This document shows positions 30,428 through 44,006 of a stretch of DNA of 64,000 bases, in pieces. Below the pieces are notes generated by a model, which was given only the letters and a program-made list of their open reading frames with translations, made no database searches and was not told the origin of the DNA. Position numbers and translations under genes: made by a program. Numbering within the stretch: the stretch's first letter is position 1; each line of letters starts with the position of its first letter. This DNA comes from Pseudonocardia autotrophica (GTDB lineage: Bacteria; Actinomycetota; Actinomycetes; Mycobacteriales; Pseudonocardiaceae): assembly GCF_003945385.1 (NCBI RefSeq), contig NZ_AP018920.1, positions 6,200,001 through 6,264,000 on the forward strand, in the 5' to 3' direction.

Positions 30428-31261
30428 TCAGCGCTTCTTGCCGGTACGGCGCCGGCGGACGATCAACTTGTCGGAGGGCTTGTTCTTGCGAGTGCGGCCC
30501 TCGGGGGTACCCGCCGGGTTGACCGGGTGACGGCCACCGGAGGTCTTGCCCTCACCACCACCGTGCGGGTGGTCAACCGGGTTCATGGCGACACCACGGA
30601 CGGTCGGGCGCTTGCCCTTCCACCGCATCCGGCCCGCCTTGCCCCAGTTGATGTTGGCGTGCTCCGCGTTGCCGACCGCACCGATCGTCGCCCGGCAGCG
30701 GACGTCGACGTTGCGGATCTCACCGGAGGGCATCCGCAGCTGCGCGTAGGGCCCGTCCTTGGCGACCAGCTGGACGCCGGAGCCCGCCGAGCGCGCGATC
30801 TTGGCGCCGCCACCGGGGCGGAGCTCGATCGCGTGCACCACGGTGCCCGTCGGGATGTTGCGCAGCGGCAGGTTGTTGCCCACCTTGATGTCGGCCCGCG
30901 GACCGTTCTCGATCGGGTCGCCCTGCTTCAGCTTGGCCGGCGCGATGATGTAGCGCTTCTCGCCGTCGGCGTAGTGCAGCAGTGCGATCCGCGAGGTGCG
31001 GTTCGGGTCGTACTCGATGTGCGCGACCTTGGCCGGGATTCCGTCCTTGTCGTTACGACGGAAGTCGATCAGCCGGTAGGCGCGCTTGTGGCCGCCGCCC
31101 TGGTGCCGCGCGGTGACCCGCCCGTGCACGTTGCGACCGCCGCGGTTGTGCAGCGGACGCAGCAGCGACTTCTCCGGGTGGTCCCGGGTGATCTCGGCGA
31201 AGTCCGCGACGCTCGAGCCACGGCGGCCCGAGGTCGTCGGCTTGTACTTACGAATGGCCAT
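30428..31261 (-). CDS. rplB: Ribosomal protein L2
   Basis: 50S protein next to the peptidyl transferase centre, 277 residues. [21 protein letters not shown] start, and the conserved [21 protein letters not shown] loop with the essential His. The ATG at 31261 is set by homology; the frame stays open to 31294 without L2-like sequence. Confidence 0.98.
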   Translation of the reverse strand: MAIRKYKPTTSGRRGSSVADFAEITRDHPEKSLLRPLHNRGGRNVHGRVTARHQGGGHKRAYRLIDFRRNDKDGIPAKVAHIEYDPNRTSRIALLHYADGEKRYIIAPAKLKQGDPIENGPRADIKVGNNLPLRNIPTGTVVHAIELRPGGGAKIARSAGSGVQLVAKDGPYAQLRMPSGEIRNVDVRCRATIGAVGNAEHANINWGKAGRMRWKGKRPTVRGVAMNPVDHPHGGGEGKTSGGRHPVNPAGTPEGRTRKNKPSDKLIVRRRRTGKKR

Positions 31262-31277
31262 CGGTCTGCTCGCTCCC

Positions 31278-31577
31278 TCAGCTCGCCGGGCCACCGAAGA
31301 CGTCGATCGCCTTGCTCTCCGGGGAGAGCGTGACGATCGCGCGCTTGGTGTCCTTGCGCTTGCCGTAGCCGGTGCGGGAGCGCTTGCGCTTGCCCGGGCG
31401 GTTCAGCGTGTTGACGCTGGTCACCTTGACCCCGAACACCTTCTCCACGGCGATCTTGATCTGGGTCTTGTTCGCGTCCGGTGCGACGACGAAGGTGTAC
31501 TGGCGCTCGTCGAGCAGCCCGTAGCTCTTCTCCGAGACGACCGGCGCGCGCAGCACGTCCCGCGGGTCCGTGATCAC
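31278..31577 (-). CDS. rplW: Ribosomal protein L23
   Basis: Exit-site 50S protein that docks trigger factor and SRP, 99 residues. [38 protein letters not shown] is diagnostic. The start overlaps the rplD stop by 4 nt. Confidence 0.97.
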   Translation of the reverse strand: MITDPRDVLRAPVVSEKSYGLLDERQYTFVVAPDANKTQIKIAVEKVFGVKVTSVNTLNRPGKRKRSRTGYGKRKDTKRAIVTLSPESKAIDVFGGPAS

Positions 31578-32263
31578 TTGTCGGCCTCCTCAGCGGTGCC
31601 TGCACGCCGGCCGGCAGCCTTCGGCTTCGCGATCGGGCCGGCGAGGAACTCGTCCAGCGCCGCCTGCGTGAACAGCACGACGTCGTTGATCAGCACGTCG
31701 TGGGTGTTCAGCTGATCCGGCGCGATCAGGTGGACCTGCGGCAGGTTCCGCAGGCTCAGCAGGGTGGTCTCGGCGCCACGCTCGACGACGGCCAGCACCC
31801 GGCTGCTCTCGGCGCCCGGCAGCACGGTCCCGAGGACCTTGCGGGCGGCCTTCGTCGAGGGCGTGCCCTCGGCCAGGAACTCGGACACGACGTGCACGCG
31901 GCCGGCGCGGGCCCGGTCGGAGAGGGCACCGCGCAGGGCGGCGGCCTTCATCTTCTTCGGGGTCCGCTGCGAGTAGTCCCGCGGAGTCGGGCCGTGCACG
32001 ATGCCACCGCCGGCGAACTGCGGCGCGCGGACCGAGCCCTGACGGGCGCGACCGGTGCCCTTCTGCCGGTACGGCTTGCGGCCACCACCGCGGACCTCGG
32101 CCCGGGTCTTGGTGTCGTGCGAACCCTGGCGGGCCGCGTTCAGCTGCGCGGTCACCACCTGGTGCATCAGCGCGATGTTCGCCGTCGTGTCGAAGACGTG
32201 CTCGGGCAGCTCGACGCTGCCGCTCGCGGTGCCCTCGGGGGTCTTGATCTGCACGGTGCTCAC
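31574..32263 (-). CDS. rplD: Ribosomal protein L4
   Basis: Exit-tunnel 50S protein, 229 residues; in E. coli it represses the S10 operon. The tunnel loop ([36 protein letters not shown]) is intact. Overlaps rplC by 4 nt. Confidence 0.97.
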   Translation of the reverse strand: MSTVQIKTPEGTASGSVELPEHVFDTTANIALMHQVVTAQLNAARQGSHDTKTRAEVRGGGRKPYRQKGTGRARQGSVRAPQFAGGGIVHGPTPRDYSQRTPKKMKAAALRGALSDRARAGRVHVVSEFLAEGTPSTKAARKVLGTVLPGAESSRVLAVVERGAETTLLSLRNLPQVHLIAPDQLNTHDVLINDVVLFTQAALDEFLAGPIAKPKAAGRRAGTAEEADK

Positions 32264-32931
32264 TTGCCATCACCCTTCGCGGGGGTCTTCACCACGACGA
32301 GCCCACCGCGGGGACCGGGGACCGCGCCCTTGATGAGCAGCAGGCCGCGCTCGGCGTCCACCCGGTGAACCTTCAGGTTCTGCGTGGTCTGGCGGTTCGA
32401 GCCCATCCGGCCGGCCATCCGCACACCCTTGAACACGCGGCCAGGGGTGGCGCAGCCGCCGATGGAGCCCGGCGAACGGTGCTTGCGCTGGGTGCCGTGC
32501 GAGGCGCCCAGGCCGTGGAAGCCGTGACGCTTCATGACACCGGCGAAGCCCTTGCCCTTGGTCACGCCGACCACGTCGACCTCGGCCACCTCGGCGAATG
32601 CCTCGACGGTGACCTCCTGGCCCGGCGTGTAGTCGGCGGCGTCGGAGGTGCGCAGCTCCAGCAGGTGGCGGCGCGGCGTGACGCCGGCCTTGCTGAAGTG
32701 GCCGGTCTCCGGCTTGTTCACCTTGCGCGGGTCGATGGCGCCGTAGGCCAGCTGGACGGCGGTGTAGCCGTCGGCCTCCTCGGAGCGCACCTGGGTCACG
32801 ACGTTCGGCTCGGCCTGAACGACGGTGACCGGCACCACGTGGTTGTTCTCGTCGAACACCTGGGTCATCCCGAGCTTGGTGCCCAGGATCCCGGTGACCT
32901 TCTTCGTCTGCTTGGTTGCAGTCGTCTTCAT
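32260..32931 (-). CDS. rplC: Ribosomal protein L3
   Basis: 50S protein near the peptidyl transferase centre, 223 residues. Core [26 protein letters not shown] and loop [28 protein letters not shown]. The ATG at 32931 was chosen over GTG 32946, which would consume the GTGGGGG ribosome-binding region. Confidence 0.97.
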   Translation of the reverse strand: MKTTATKQTKKVTGILGTKLGMTQVFDENNHVVPVTVVQAEPNVVTQVRSEEADGYTAVQLAYGAIDPRKVNKPETGHFSKAGVTPRRHLLELRTSDAADYTPGQEVTVEAFAEVAEVDVVGVTKGKGFAGVMKRHGFHGLGASHGTQRKHRSPGSIGGCATPGRVFKGVRMAGRMGSNRQTTQNLKVHRVDAERGLLLIKGAVPGPRGGLVVVKTPAKGDGK

Positions 32932-32948
32932 CGTCTTCGCCCCCACGC

Positions 32949-33254
32949 CTACTGGATGTTGACGTCGACGCTCGCCGGGAGGTCGATGCGCATGAGCGCG
33001 TCGACGGTCTTCGGCGTCGGGTCGAGGATGTCGATCAGCCGCTTGTGCGTGCGCATCTCGAAGTGCTCCCGCGAGTCCTTGTACTTGTGCGGTGAGCGGA
33101 TCACGCAGTACACGTTCTTCTCGGTCGGCAGCGGCACGGGGCCGACGACCCGGGCACCGGTACGCGTCACCGTCTCCACGATCTTGCGAGCAGACGCGTC
33201 GATTGCCTCGTGGTCATAGGCCTTGAGCCTGATGCGGATCTTCTGTCCCGCCAT
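32949..33254 (-). CDS. rpsJ: Ribosomal protein S10
   Basis: 30S head protein and NusE antitermination factor, 101 residues, [25 protein letters not shown]. The ATG at 33254 is certain from homology. First gene of the S10 operon, preceded by a gene-free leader of over 400 bp that contains hairpins and an element shared with the rpsL leader. Confidence 0.98.
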   Translation of the reverse strand: MAGQKIRIRLKAYDHEAIDASARKIVETVTRTGARVVGPVPLPTEKNVYCVIRSPHKYKDSREHFEMRTHKRLIDILDPTPKTVDALMRIDLPASVDVNIQ

Positions 33255-33688
33255 GGTCGTCGGTCGTCCTCTTCTTCCTGCCGCGGGGGTTGCGCGGTGT
33301 CGGCCCCGATCGAGACAGCACGGCGCGAGCTCCACCGTCTGCGGCCGCCTGCGGCCCGTGCTCTGTTCAGGTCTGTCGGCCTGGAGGAGTTCCGGTATCC
33401 GGAACTGGTCTCCTGCCGGGGCTCTCCGGTCCACGAGGTCGGGCGTGTCGCGCTCGATCCCCATGGTCGTGCCCGGGTCACCGCGTCCCACCCCCTTGGG
33501 GCGGGCATGTCGCTCGGTTATCCCGGCCTCGCGGCCGGGGCTCACAACGAACATGGCGCGTGGTGCGCAACTCCTGAACTACCGGAGGTCCGGGAACAGG
33601 GGTGGCGCTTCCGCGCGCCATGCTCATCGTGCAACCCGTCAAGGATGCCACACGGTCGTGCAGCTCCCTCTACGGGGGGGGTGGTTAC
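33255..33688 (-). promoter_or_regulatory. Long untranslated leader of the S10 operon
   Basis: No gene-like reading frame is visible between rpsJ and the tuf terminator. The region holds a TTGACG hexamer at 33637-33642 (minus strand) without a clear -10 partner, a hairpin at 33522-33539 (7-bp stem, TCGC loop), a hairpin at 33388-33406 (AGTTCCGG-TAT-CCGGAACT), a 28-nt element at 33424-33451 and a block at 33468-33483 that recur in the rpsL leader. This suggests a structured regulatory 5' UTR. Confidence 0.5.
33424..33451 (-). promoter_or_regulatory. Leader element shared by rpsJ and rpsL (rpsJ copy)
   Basis: On the minus strand GCGACACGCCCGACCTCG is followed by N-GGA-N-CGGAG. The same 28-nt element, with 26 of 28 identical, lies in the rpsL leader at a comparable distance from the start codon (about 170 nt here). 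Confidence 0.6.
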
Positions 33689-33724
33689 GGGGCGGCCGGC
33701 CGGATCGAGCCGACCGGCCGCCCC
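33689..33724 (-). terminator. Terminator after tuf
   Basis: Perfect 11-bp GC stem (33689-33699 with 33714-33724) 6 nt past the tuf stop. Separates tuf from the S10 operon. Confidence 0.75.
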
Positions 33725-33730
33725 GCCACC

Positions 33731-34924
33731 TCAGGAGTTGATCTTGGTGACCTGTCCGGCACCCACGGTCCGGCCACCCTCACGGATGGCGAACTGCAGG
33801 CCCTCCTCCATGGCGATCGGCTGGATCAGCTGAACGCTCATGGTGGTGTTGTCACCCGGCATGACCATCTCGGTGCCCTGCGGGAGGGTCACCACACCGG
33901 TCACGTCGGTCGTCCGGAAGTAGAACTGCGGACGGTAGTTGTTGAAGAACGGGGTGTGACGGCCGCCCTCGTCCTTGCCCAGGATGTAGACCTGGCCCTC
34001 GAACTCGGTGTGCGGGGTGATCGAACCCGGCTTCACGACGACCTGGCCGCGCTCGACGTCGTCCCGCTTGATGCCGCGCAGGAGCAGACCGACGTTCTCG
34101 CCGGCACGCCCCTCGTCGAGGATCTTGCGGAACATCTCGACACCGGTGACCGTGGTGGTGGTCTTGTTCGGGCGGATGCCGACGATGTCGACGGTCTCGT
34201 TCACCTTCACGATGCCGCGCTCGATGCGGCCGGTGACGACGGTGCCGCGACCGGTGATCGTGAAGACGTCCTCGACCGGCATGAGGAACGGCTTCTCGAT
34301 GTCCCGCTCGGGCTCCGGGATGGCCTCGTCGACCGCGTCCATCAGCTGGACGATGGCCTCGCCCCAGGTCGCGTCGCCCTCGAGCGCCTTCAGCGCCGAG
34401 ACGCGGACGATCGGGAGGTCGTCGCCCGGGTAGTCCTGAGCCGACAGCAGCTCACGGACCTCCATCTCGACGAGCTCCATGATCTCCTCGTCGTCGACCA
34501 TGTCGGCCTTGTTCAGGGCGACGACGATGTACGGCACGCCGACCTGACGCGCGAGCAGCACGTGCTCGCGGGTCTGGGGCATCGGGCCGTCGGTCGCGGC
34601 GACCACCAGGATCGCGCCGTCCATCTGGGCGGCACCGGTGATCATGTTCTTCACGTAGTCGGCGTGCCCGGGGCAGTCGACGTGCGCGTAGTGCCGCTTC
34701 TCGGTCTGGTACTCGACGTGCGCGATCGAGATCGTGATACCGCGCTGGCGCTCTTCCGGCGCCTTGTCGATCATGTCGAACGCCGAAGCCTCGTTGAGGT
34801 TCGGGTACTTGTCGTGCAGAACCTTGGTGATGGCCGCCGTCAGCGTGGTCTTGCCGTGGTCGATGTGACCGATGGTGCCGATGTTGACGTGCGGCTTGGT
34901 CCGCTCGAACTTCGCCTTCGCCAC
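33731..34924 (-). CDS. tuf: Elongation factor Tu
   Basis: GTPase delivering aminoacyl-tRNA to the ribosome, 397 residues. G motifs [18 protein letters not shown] and NKADMVDD are present, followed by domains II and III. The GTG start at 34924 has AGGAGG 8 nt upstream. It is separated from fusA by 225 bp with a strong hairpin, so it probably has its own promoter. One copy in the window. Confidence 0.98.
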   Translation of the reverse strand: MAKAKFERTKPHVNIGTIGHIDHGKTTLTAAITKVLHDKYPNLNEASAFDMIDKAPEERQRGITISIAHVEYQTEKRHYAHVDCPGHADYVKNMITGAAQMDGAILVVAATDGPMPQTREHVLLARQVGVPYIVVALNKADMVDDEEIMELVEMEVRELLSAQDYPGDDLPIVRVSALKALEGDATWGEAIVQLMDAVDEAIPEPERDIEKPFLMPVEDVFTITGRGTVVTGRIERGIVKVNETVDIVGIRPNKTTTTVTGVEMFRKILDEGRAGENVGLLLRGIKRDDVERGQVVVKPGSITPHTEFEGQVYILGKDEGGRHTPFFNNYRPQFYFRTTDVTGVVTLPQGTEMVMPGDNTTMSVQLIQPIAMEEGLQFAIREGGRTVGAGQVTKINS

Positions 34925-34990
34925 TGCTGGGTCCTCCTGGACTGTCTTTGTTCTCCGCCGAGCTGACGGCAGGTCTGGTGTGTGTGGGGT

Positions 34991-35023
34991 GCGGGCCGCG
35001 GACCTTACCGATCCGCGGCCCGC
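34991..35023 (-). terminator. Terminator after fusA
   Basis: Perfect 12-bp stem (34991-35002 with 35012-35023) with a 9-nt loop, about 130 nt past the fusA stop and 67 nt before tuf. Would end the rpsL-rpsG-fusA transcript. Confidence 0.7.
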
Positions 35024-35067
35024 CCCCTACGAGCAGGTCGGGCCGGAGCCCTCCCGGGGGGAGCTTC

Positions 35068-35170
35068 TACTCGCCCGTCGCCTTCGCAGTACCGACTGCT
35101 CGGCTCCGGCGTCGCTCCGCTCCTCGCTCGCTGGCGCTCACTGCGATGCTTACTCGCCCGTCGCCTTCGC
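35068..35170 (-). repeat. Duplicated fusA 3' end with GAGCG-rich spacer
   Basis: TACTCGCCCGTCGCCTTCGC at 35151-35170 encodes the last codons and stop of fusA. An identical 20-bp copy lies downstream at 35068-35087, 83 bp away and out of phase. The spacer on the minus strand is rich in GAGCG/GCGAG units (AGCGAGCGAGGAGCGGAGCG), resembling actinobacterial dispersed intergenic repeats. Confidence 0.6.
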
Positions 35171-37252
35171 GATGATCTCCTTCGCCACGTTCTGCGGCAC
35201 CTCCGCGTAGGAGTCGAAGACCATCGTGTAGTTCGCCCGGCCCTGGGTCCGCGACCGCAGGTCGCCGACGTAGCCGAACATCTCGGACAGCGGCACGGTC
35301 GCCTTCACGACTCGGGCACCGGCCCGCTCCTCCATGGCCTGGATCTGGCCGCGGCGGGAGTTGAGGTCGCCGATGACGTCACCCATGTAGTCCTCGGGCG
35401 TCATCACCTCGACGGCCATCATCGGCTCGAGGATCGCGGGGCTCGCCTTGCGGGCCGCCTCCTTGAACGCCATCGAACCGGCGACCTTGAAGGCCATCTC
35501 CGAGGAGTCGACCTCGTGGTACTGCCCGTCCAGCAGCGTCAGCTTCACACCGACCACCGGGTAGCCGGCCTGGATGCCGTACTGCATGGCGTCCTGGACA
35601 CCCTGGTCGACCGACGGGATGTACTCCCGCGGGATGCGACCACCGGTGACCTTGTTCTCGAACTCGTACAGCGCACCGTCGCCGCCGGTGAGCGGCTCGA
35701 CGCTGATGATGACGCGGGCGAACTGGCCCGAACCACCGGTCTGCTTCTTGTGCGTGTACTCGTACTTCGAGACCGCCTGCCGGATGGTCTCCCGGTAGGC
35801 GACCTGCGGCTTACCGATGTTCGCCTCGACCTTGAAGTCGGACTTCATCCGGTTGACCAGCACCTCGAGGTGCAGCTCGCCCATACCGGCGATGATCGTC
35901 TGGCCGGTCTCGTCGTCCAGGGAGACCTGGAACGTCGGGTCCTCCTCGGCCAGCTTCTGGATCGCCAGGGAGAGCTTCTCCTGGTCGGCCTTGGACTTCG
36001 GCTCGACGGCCACCTGGATGACCGGGTCCGGGAAGGTCATCGACTCGAGGACGATCGGGTTCTGCGGGTCGCAGAGCGTGTCGCCCGTCGTCGTGTCCTT
36101 CAGACCGATCACCGCGTAGATGTGGCCGGCGATGGCCTCGTCGACCGGGTTCTCCTTGTTGGAGTGCATCTGGAACAGCTTCCCGATGCGCTCCTTACGG
36201 TCCTTGGTCGAGTTGATGATCTGCGCGCCGGACGCGACCCGGCCCGAGTACACCCGGACGTAGGTCAGCTTGCCGAAGAACGGGTGCGCGGCGATCTTGA
36301 ACGCGAGCGCCGCGAACGGCTCGTCCTTCGACGGCTTGCGGCTCGCCGGGGTCTCACCGTCGGTGAGGAAGCCCTCGACCGGCGGCACGTCGTACGGCGA
36401 CGGCAGGTAGTCGATGACCGCGTCCAGCATCGGCTGGACACCCTTGTTCTTGAACGCCGAGCCGCACAGCACCGGGTACGCGGCGCGGTTGGTCACCAGC
36501 GCGCGGATCCCGGTCTTGATCTGCTCGGTGGTCAGCTCCTCGCCGCCGAGGTAGAGCTCCATGAGCTCGTCATCGGTCTCGGCGACGGCCTCGACCAGCA
36601 TCGTGCGGTACTCGTTCGCACGCTCCTGCAGGTCGGCCGGGATCTCCTCGACCGCGTAGTCCTCGCCCTTGGCGACCTCGCCACGCCACGTGAGCGCGCG
36701 CATCTCGACCAGGTCGACGACACCGATGAACTCGTGCTCCGACCCGATCGGGATCTGCAGCGGCAGCGGGGTCGCGTTCAGCCGATCCTTGATGGTGCGG
36801 ACGGTGAAGTAGAAGTCCGCGCCCAGCTTGTCCATCTTGTTGACGAAGCAGATGCGGGGGACGTCGTACTTGGTCGCCTGGCGCCAGACCTGCTCGGACT
36901 GGGGCTCGACGCCCTCCTTGCCGTCGAAGACCGCGACGGCGCCGTCGAGCACCCGCAGGGACCGCTCCACCTCGACGGTGAAGTCGACGTGCCCGGGGGT
37001 GTCGATGATGTTGATCTGGTGGTTGTTCCAGAAGCAGGTCGTCGCGGCCGACGTGATCGTGATGCCGCGCTTCTGCTCCTCCTCCATCCAGTCCATGGTG
37101 GCGGCGCCGTCGTGCACCTCACCGAGCTTGTAGTTGATCCCGGTGTAATACAGGATCCGCTCGGTGGTGGTGGTCTTACCGGCGTCGATGTGGGCCATGA
37201 TGCCGATGTTGCGGACCTTCGTGAGGTCCGTCAGCACATCCTGTGCTGCCAC
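35150..37252 (-). CDS. fusA: Elongation factor G
   Basis: Translocation and ribosome-recycling GTPase, 700 residues. Motifs: [43 protein letters not shown]; domains II to V follow, with the conserved [14 protein letters not shown] region in domain IV. Follows rpsG by 48 bp in the str operon. Confidence 0.98.
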   Translation of the reverse strand: MAAQDVLTDLTKVRNIGIMAHIDAGKTTTTERILYYTGINYKLGEVHDGAATMDWMEEEQKRGITITSAATTCFWNNHQINIIDTPGHVDFTVEVERSLRVLDGAVAVFDGKEGVEPQSEQVWRQATKYDVPRICFVNKMDKLGADFYFTVRTIKDRLNATPLPLQIPIGSEHEFIGVVDLVEMRALTWRGEVAKGEDYAVEEIPADLQERANEYRTMLVEAVAETDDELMELYLGGEELTTEQIKTGIRALVTNRAAYPVLCGSAFKNKGVQPMLDAVIDYLPSPYDVPPVEGFLTDGETPASRKPSKDEPFAALAFKIAAHPFFGKLTYVRVYSGRVASGAQIINSTKDRKERIGKLFQMHSNKENPVDEAIAGHIYAVIGLKDTTTGDTLCDPQNPIVLESMTFPDPVIQVAVEPKSKADQEKLSLAIQKLAEEDPTFQVSLDDETGQTIIAGMGELHLEVLVNRMKSDFKVEANIGKPQVAYRETIRQAVSKYEYTHKKQTGGSGQFARVIISVEPLTGGDGALYEFENKVTGGRIPREYIPSVDQGVQDAMQYGIQAGYPVVGVKLTLLDGQYHEVDSSEMAFKVAGSMAFKEAARKASPAILEPMMAVEVMTPEDYMGDVIGDLNSRRGQIQAMEERAGARVVKATVPLSEMFGYVGDLRSRTQGRANYTMVFDSYAEVPQNVAKEIIAKATGE

Positions 37253-37300
37253 TAGCTCAGCTCTCCCTCGATCGCGAGTTGGCGCCCGACGCCTCGCCGG

Positions 37301-37770
37301 TCACCAGCGGTAGTGGGCGAAGGCCCGGTTCGACTCCGCCATCTTGTGCATGTCCTCGCGCCGCTTGACGCTCGCACCGAGGCCGTTGCTCGCGTCGAGC
37401 AGCTCGTTCATGAGGCGCTCGATCATGGTCTTCTCGCGGCGCTGGCCGGAGTAGGTGACCAGCCAGCGCAGGCCCAGCGTGGTCTGCCGGACGGCACGGA
37501 CCTCGACGGGGACCTGATAGGTCGCGCCACCGACACGGCGGCTGCGGACCTCGAGGGCCGGCTTCACGTTGTCCAGAGCGCGCTTCAGCGTGACGACCGG
37601 GTCGGTGCCGGTCTTGTCACGGGTGCCCTCGAGGGCGGCGTAGACGATGCGCTCGGCCAGCGAACGCTTGCCGTCCTTGAGCACCTTGTTCACCAGCTGG
37701 GTGACCAGCGGCGAGCCGTAGACCGGGTCCGAGACCAGCGGACGCTTCGGGGCGGGGCCCTTGCGGGGCA

Positions 37771-37771
<1 letters not shown>
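37301..37771 (-). CDS. rpsG: Ribosomal protein S7
   Basis: 30S head assembly protein, 156 residues; [37 protein letters not shown] and the end [13 protein letters not shown] are typical. The start shares one base with the rpsL stop. In E. coli it is the str-operon autorepressor. Confidence 0.98.
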
Positions 37772-38145
<374 letters not shown>

Positions 38146-38284
38146 GAACCGTCTACTTCTTCCCGTCGGTGGCTCGACTGTCTCGCTCGTCGCTGTTCTG
38201 TGTTCGCACTGCTGCCCTGCCGGTGCCGCGGGAGGCGGGCGCCGGAGCGGCCTCGGCGAGTCGCTGCTCGCGGGCCGCCCGTCG

Positions 38285-38312
38285 CTCCGATCCCCGAGGT
38301 CGGGCGTGTCGC
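38285..38312 (-). promoter_or_regulatory. Leader element shared by rpsJ and rpsL (rpsL copy)
   Basis: Second copy of GCGACACGCCCGACCTCG-N-GGA-N-CGGAG, about 140-170 nt before rpsL and inside the predicted transcript. An upstream block CGGTGAC-GGGCACG (38366-38379) is also shared with rpsJ (33468-33483, with two extra C). Confidence 0.6.
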
Positions 38313-38473
38313 CCCGGGCACGCTCGGAGCCGGAAAGGCCCCGCGGAGGCTGTCGGGACGTCCACCGTGCCCGTCACCGGGACGCAGTGCCGGTCCGGCC
38401 GGGATGTAACCGCTCGGACCTGTACGCCACGGGGCACGCGGACTCGCTCGACCGGAGCCGAGCGCAAGACATG

Positions 38474-38503
38474 AGGGTACTCGGCCCTCTTGGAGGCGGT
38501 CAA
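38474..38503 (-). promoter_or_regulatory. Candidate promoter of the rpsL-rpsG-fusA operon
   Basis: Minus-strand TTGACC (38498-38503), 18-nt spacer, TACCCT (38474-38479). The only well-formed sigma-70-like pair found in the rpsL leader. Confidence 0.5.
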
Positions 38504-38744
38504 AGCGGGTCCCTCTCGGACTCCGCTCCGGGTCCTCCGGGGGCTTCGGAAGACCTCTGATCCACCGGAGATGAGCTCCGGAGGAGACCTGCTGACCCGG
38601 ACCATGCCGTAGACGACGGCCGCTGGCAAGCGGACTCACCCGCTCGTCGCAGACCGTCGGCCGCTCAGCGCGTCCGGGTCGGAGATGGGCGATCGGTGTG
38701 CCGCACCGGATGCGGGCAACCTCTCGGCAGCCCGCGATTCCGGT

Positions 38745-38750
38745 TACCGT
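38745..38750 (+). promoter_or_regulatory. Candidate -10 of a leaderless hydrolase transcript
   Basis: TACCGT lies 5 nt before the ATG at 38756. No Shine-Dalgarno is visible. The same hexamer precedes eccB. Confidence 0.35.
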
Positions 38751-38755
38751 CCGGT

Positions 38756-39652
38756 ATGCACCTGCCGACGGCTGTCAACCGATTCGCCACGCGTGCGCTC
38801 GTCGCGCCGCTCCTGTCGCCCACTCTACCCGTTGGCCTCCGCCGCCGCGGTCTCGACCTCGTCGGTGCGTCGATCCCGCTCCCCCGCGGCACCCGTCGCG
38901 CGCACGGCGAACTCGGCGGGGTCCCCACCGAGGTGGTCGCGCCGGCCGGCGCGTTCGGCCCGCACCGGGTGATCTACCTGCACGGGGGCGGCTATCTCGT
39001 CGGTTCGGCCGTCTCGCACCGGCCGCTGGTCGCCGGCCTGGCCCGCGCGACCGGGACTCCGGTGCACGTGCCCGCGTACCGGCTCGCGCCGGAGCACCCG
39101 TTCCCGGCCGCCCTGGACGACGCGCTGGCCGTCTGGCATGCGCTGCGCGCCGCCGGGCACCCGGCCGAACGCATCGCGGTCGCCGGTGACTCCGCGGGTG
39201 GTGGCCTCGCGATGGCGCTGCTGCTGCGGTTGCGCGCCGACGGCGAGGAGCTGCCCGGTGCACTGGGGCTGATCTCCCCGTGGCTCGACCTGACCTGCAC
39301 CGCGGACGCGATGTCGCGCAACGCCCCGACCGACGCGATGCTCGATCCGGGCTGGCTGCCCTCGGCGGCCTCGGACTACGCGGGCAGGCACACCGGCGCA
39401 CCCGAGCTCCGCCCGCTGGACGCCGATCTGGCCGGACTCCCGCCGCTGCACGTCGTGGCGGGCGCCGACGAGATCCTGGTGGACGACTCCGACACCCTCG
39501 TCGAGCGGGCGCGGGCCGCGGGCACCCCGGTCGGCTACTCCAGGGTGGACGGGATGTGGCACGCCTTCCCAGTGCTCGCCGGGCTGCTCGCCGAAGCCGA
39601 CGAGGCGCTGCGCACCCTCGGCCTCGCGCTGCGCGCCGACTGCTCCCGCTGA
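38756..39652 (+). CDS. Alpha/beta hydrolase, hormone-sensitive lipase/carboxylesterase family
   Basis: 298-residue esterase-like hydrolase. The oxyanion motif HGGG (residues 76-79), nucleophile GDSAGG (Ser146), acidic residue in GADEIL (about 243) and His in MWHAF (about 272) are all present, the HSL-family triad. The ATG at 38756 is preferred over GTG 38696 because of the nearby -10 element and because the extra residues are not protein-like. It is the only rightward gene in the ribosomal region, lying alone between the str and rpoBC operons. Natural substrate unknown; short-chain esters are likely. Confidence 0.88.
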   Translation: MHLPTAVNRFATRALVAPLLSPTLPVGLRRRGLDLVGASIPLPRGTRRAHGELGGVPTEVVAPAGAFGPHRVIYLHGGGYLVGSAVSHRPLVAGLARATGTPVHVPAYRLAPEHPFPAALDDALAVWHALRAAGHPAERIAVAGDSAGGGLAMALLLRLRADGEELPGALGLISPWLDLTCTADAMSRNAPTDAMLDPGWLPSAASDYAGRHTGAPELRPLDADLAGLPPLHVVAGADEILVDDSDTLVERARAAGTPVGYSRVDGMWHAFPVLAGLLAEADEALRTLGLALRADCSR

Positions 39653-39935
39653 CCGACCACGGCGCCCTCCCCGCGCCGCACGGTGCTACGCCACACGGCG
39701 CAGCGCCGAGTCAGGCCGCACAGCGCTGCGCCGAGCCGGGCTGTCCCGCCCGTGCCCGGGCGCCCGCAGGCCGAGCGGTCCGCTCGGCGGTTCGGGCCCC
39801 GCACCGCACATCCCTTCGCCCGGCCGCACATCCTCTCGCCCCGCCGCACACCTGTTGCAGAGGGTGTGCGGCGGGGCAAAGGGATGTGCGGGGCGGGTGC
39901 CGGCTGCGGCGGCCGAGCCGGGCCCGGACGCACGA
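39653..39935. repeat. Gene-free palindromic region with 20-bp repeats between hydrolase and rpoC
   Basis: Two 20-bp direct repeats (39804-39823 and 39824-39843, both beginning CCGCACATCC) are followed by a third partial unit at 39844 and an inverted copy. The third unit forms a perfect 15-bp stem, 39838-39852 with 39863-39877 (10-nt loop), and the first unit pairs over 13 bp with 39879-39891. The whole 39804-39891 stretch can fold into one large hairpin or cruciform. Nothing coding is visible. Confidence 0.65.
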
Positions 39936-39978
39936 ACGGGGCCGGACACCACCACGGGAGAGCGGTGTCCGGCCCCGT
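39936..39978 (-). terminator. Terminator downstream of rpoC (second hairpin)
   Basis: Perfect 15-bp stem (39936-39950 with 39964-39978) with a 13-nt loop, about 57 nt past the rpoC stop. It could act in both directions, also ending the hydrolase transcript. Confidence 0.7.
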
Positions 39979-39994
39979 CCGGGACCTCTCCGGT

Positions 39995-40024
39995 GCCCCG
40001 GGTCCGCCGTCGCGGGCCCGGGGC
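39995..40024 (-). terminator. Hairpin directly after rpoC
   Basis: Perfect 8-bp GC stem (39995-40002 with 40017-40024), 10 nt past the rpoC stop. Forms a tandem with the stronger hairpin further on. Confidence 0.5.
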
Positions 40025-40034
40025 GTGCGATCAC

Positions 40035-43946
<3,912 letters not shown>

Positions 43947-44006
43947 GTATGTCCTCTGTTTCTTCGCTAATAGCTAGCTAGTCGGACAGTGTCTACAGCG
44001 GCAGGG

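Larger units (their letters stand above)
38146..38755 (-). promoter_or_regulatory. Long leader of the rpsL operon and divergent gap
   Basis: No gene is visible in this 610-bp gap between rpsL and the divergent hydrolase. It contains the rpsL promoter candidate (38474-38503), a block at 38366-38379 and a 28-nt element at 38285-38312 that match the rpsJ leader, and a small hairpin at 38565-38581. The implied rpsL 5' UTR is about 320 nt. Confidence 0.5.

Noticed and set aside
33255..33554. N-terminal extension of rpsJ to 33554
   Set aside because: S10 is about 101 residues and begins at [10 protein letters not shown]; the upstream sequence is a structured leader, not protein-like.
39653..39935. 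CRISPR array, because of the 20-bp repeats
   Set aside because: Only two to three directly abutting units without spacers, plus an inverted copy; no cas genes nearby.
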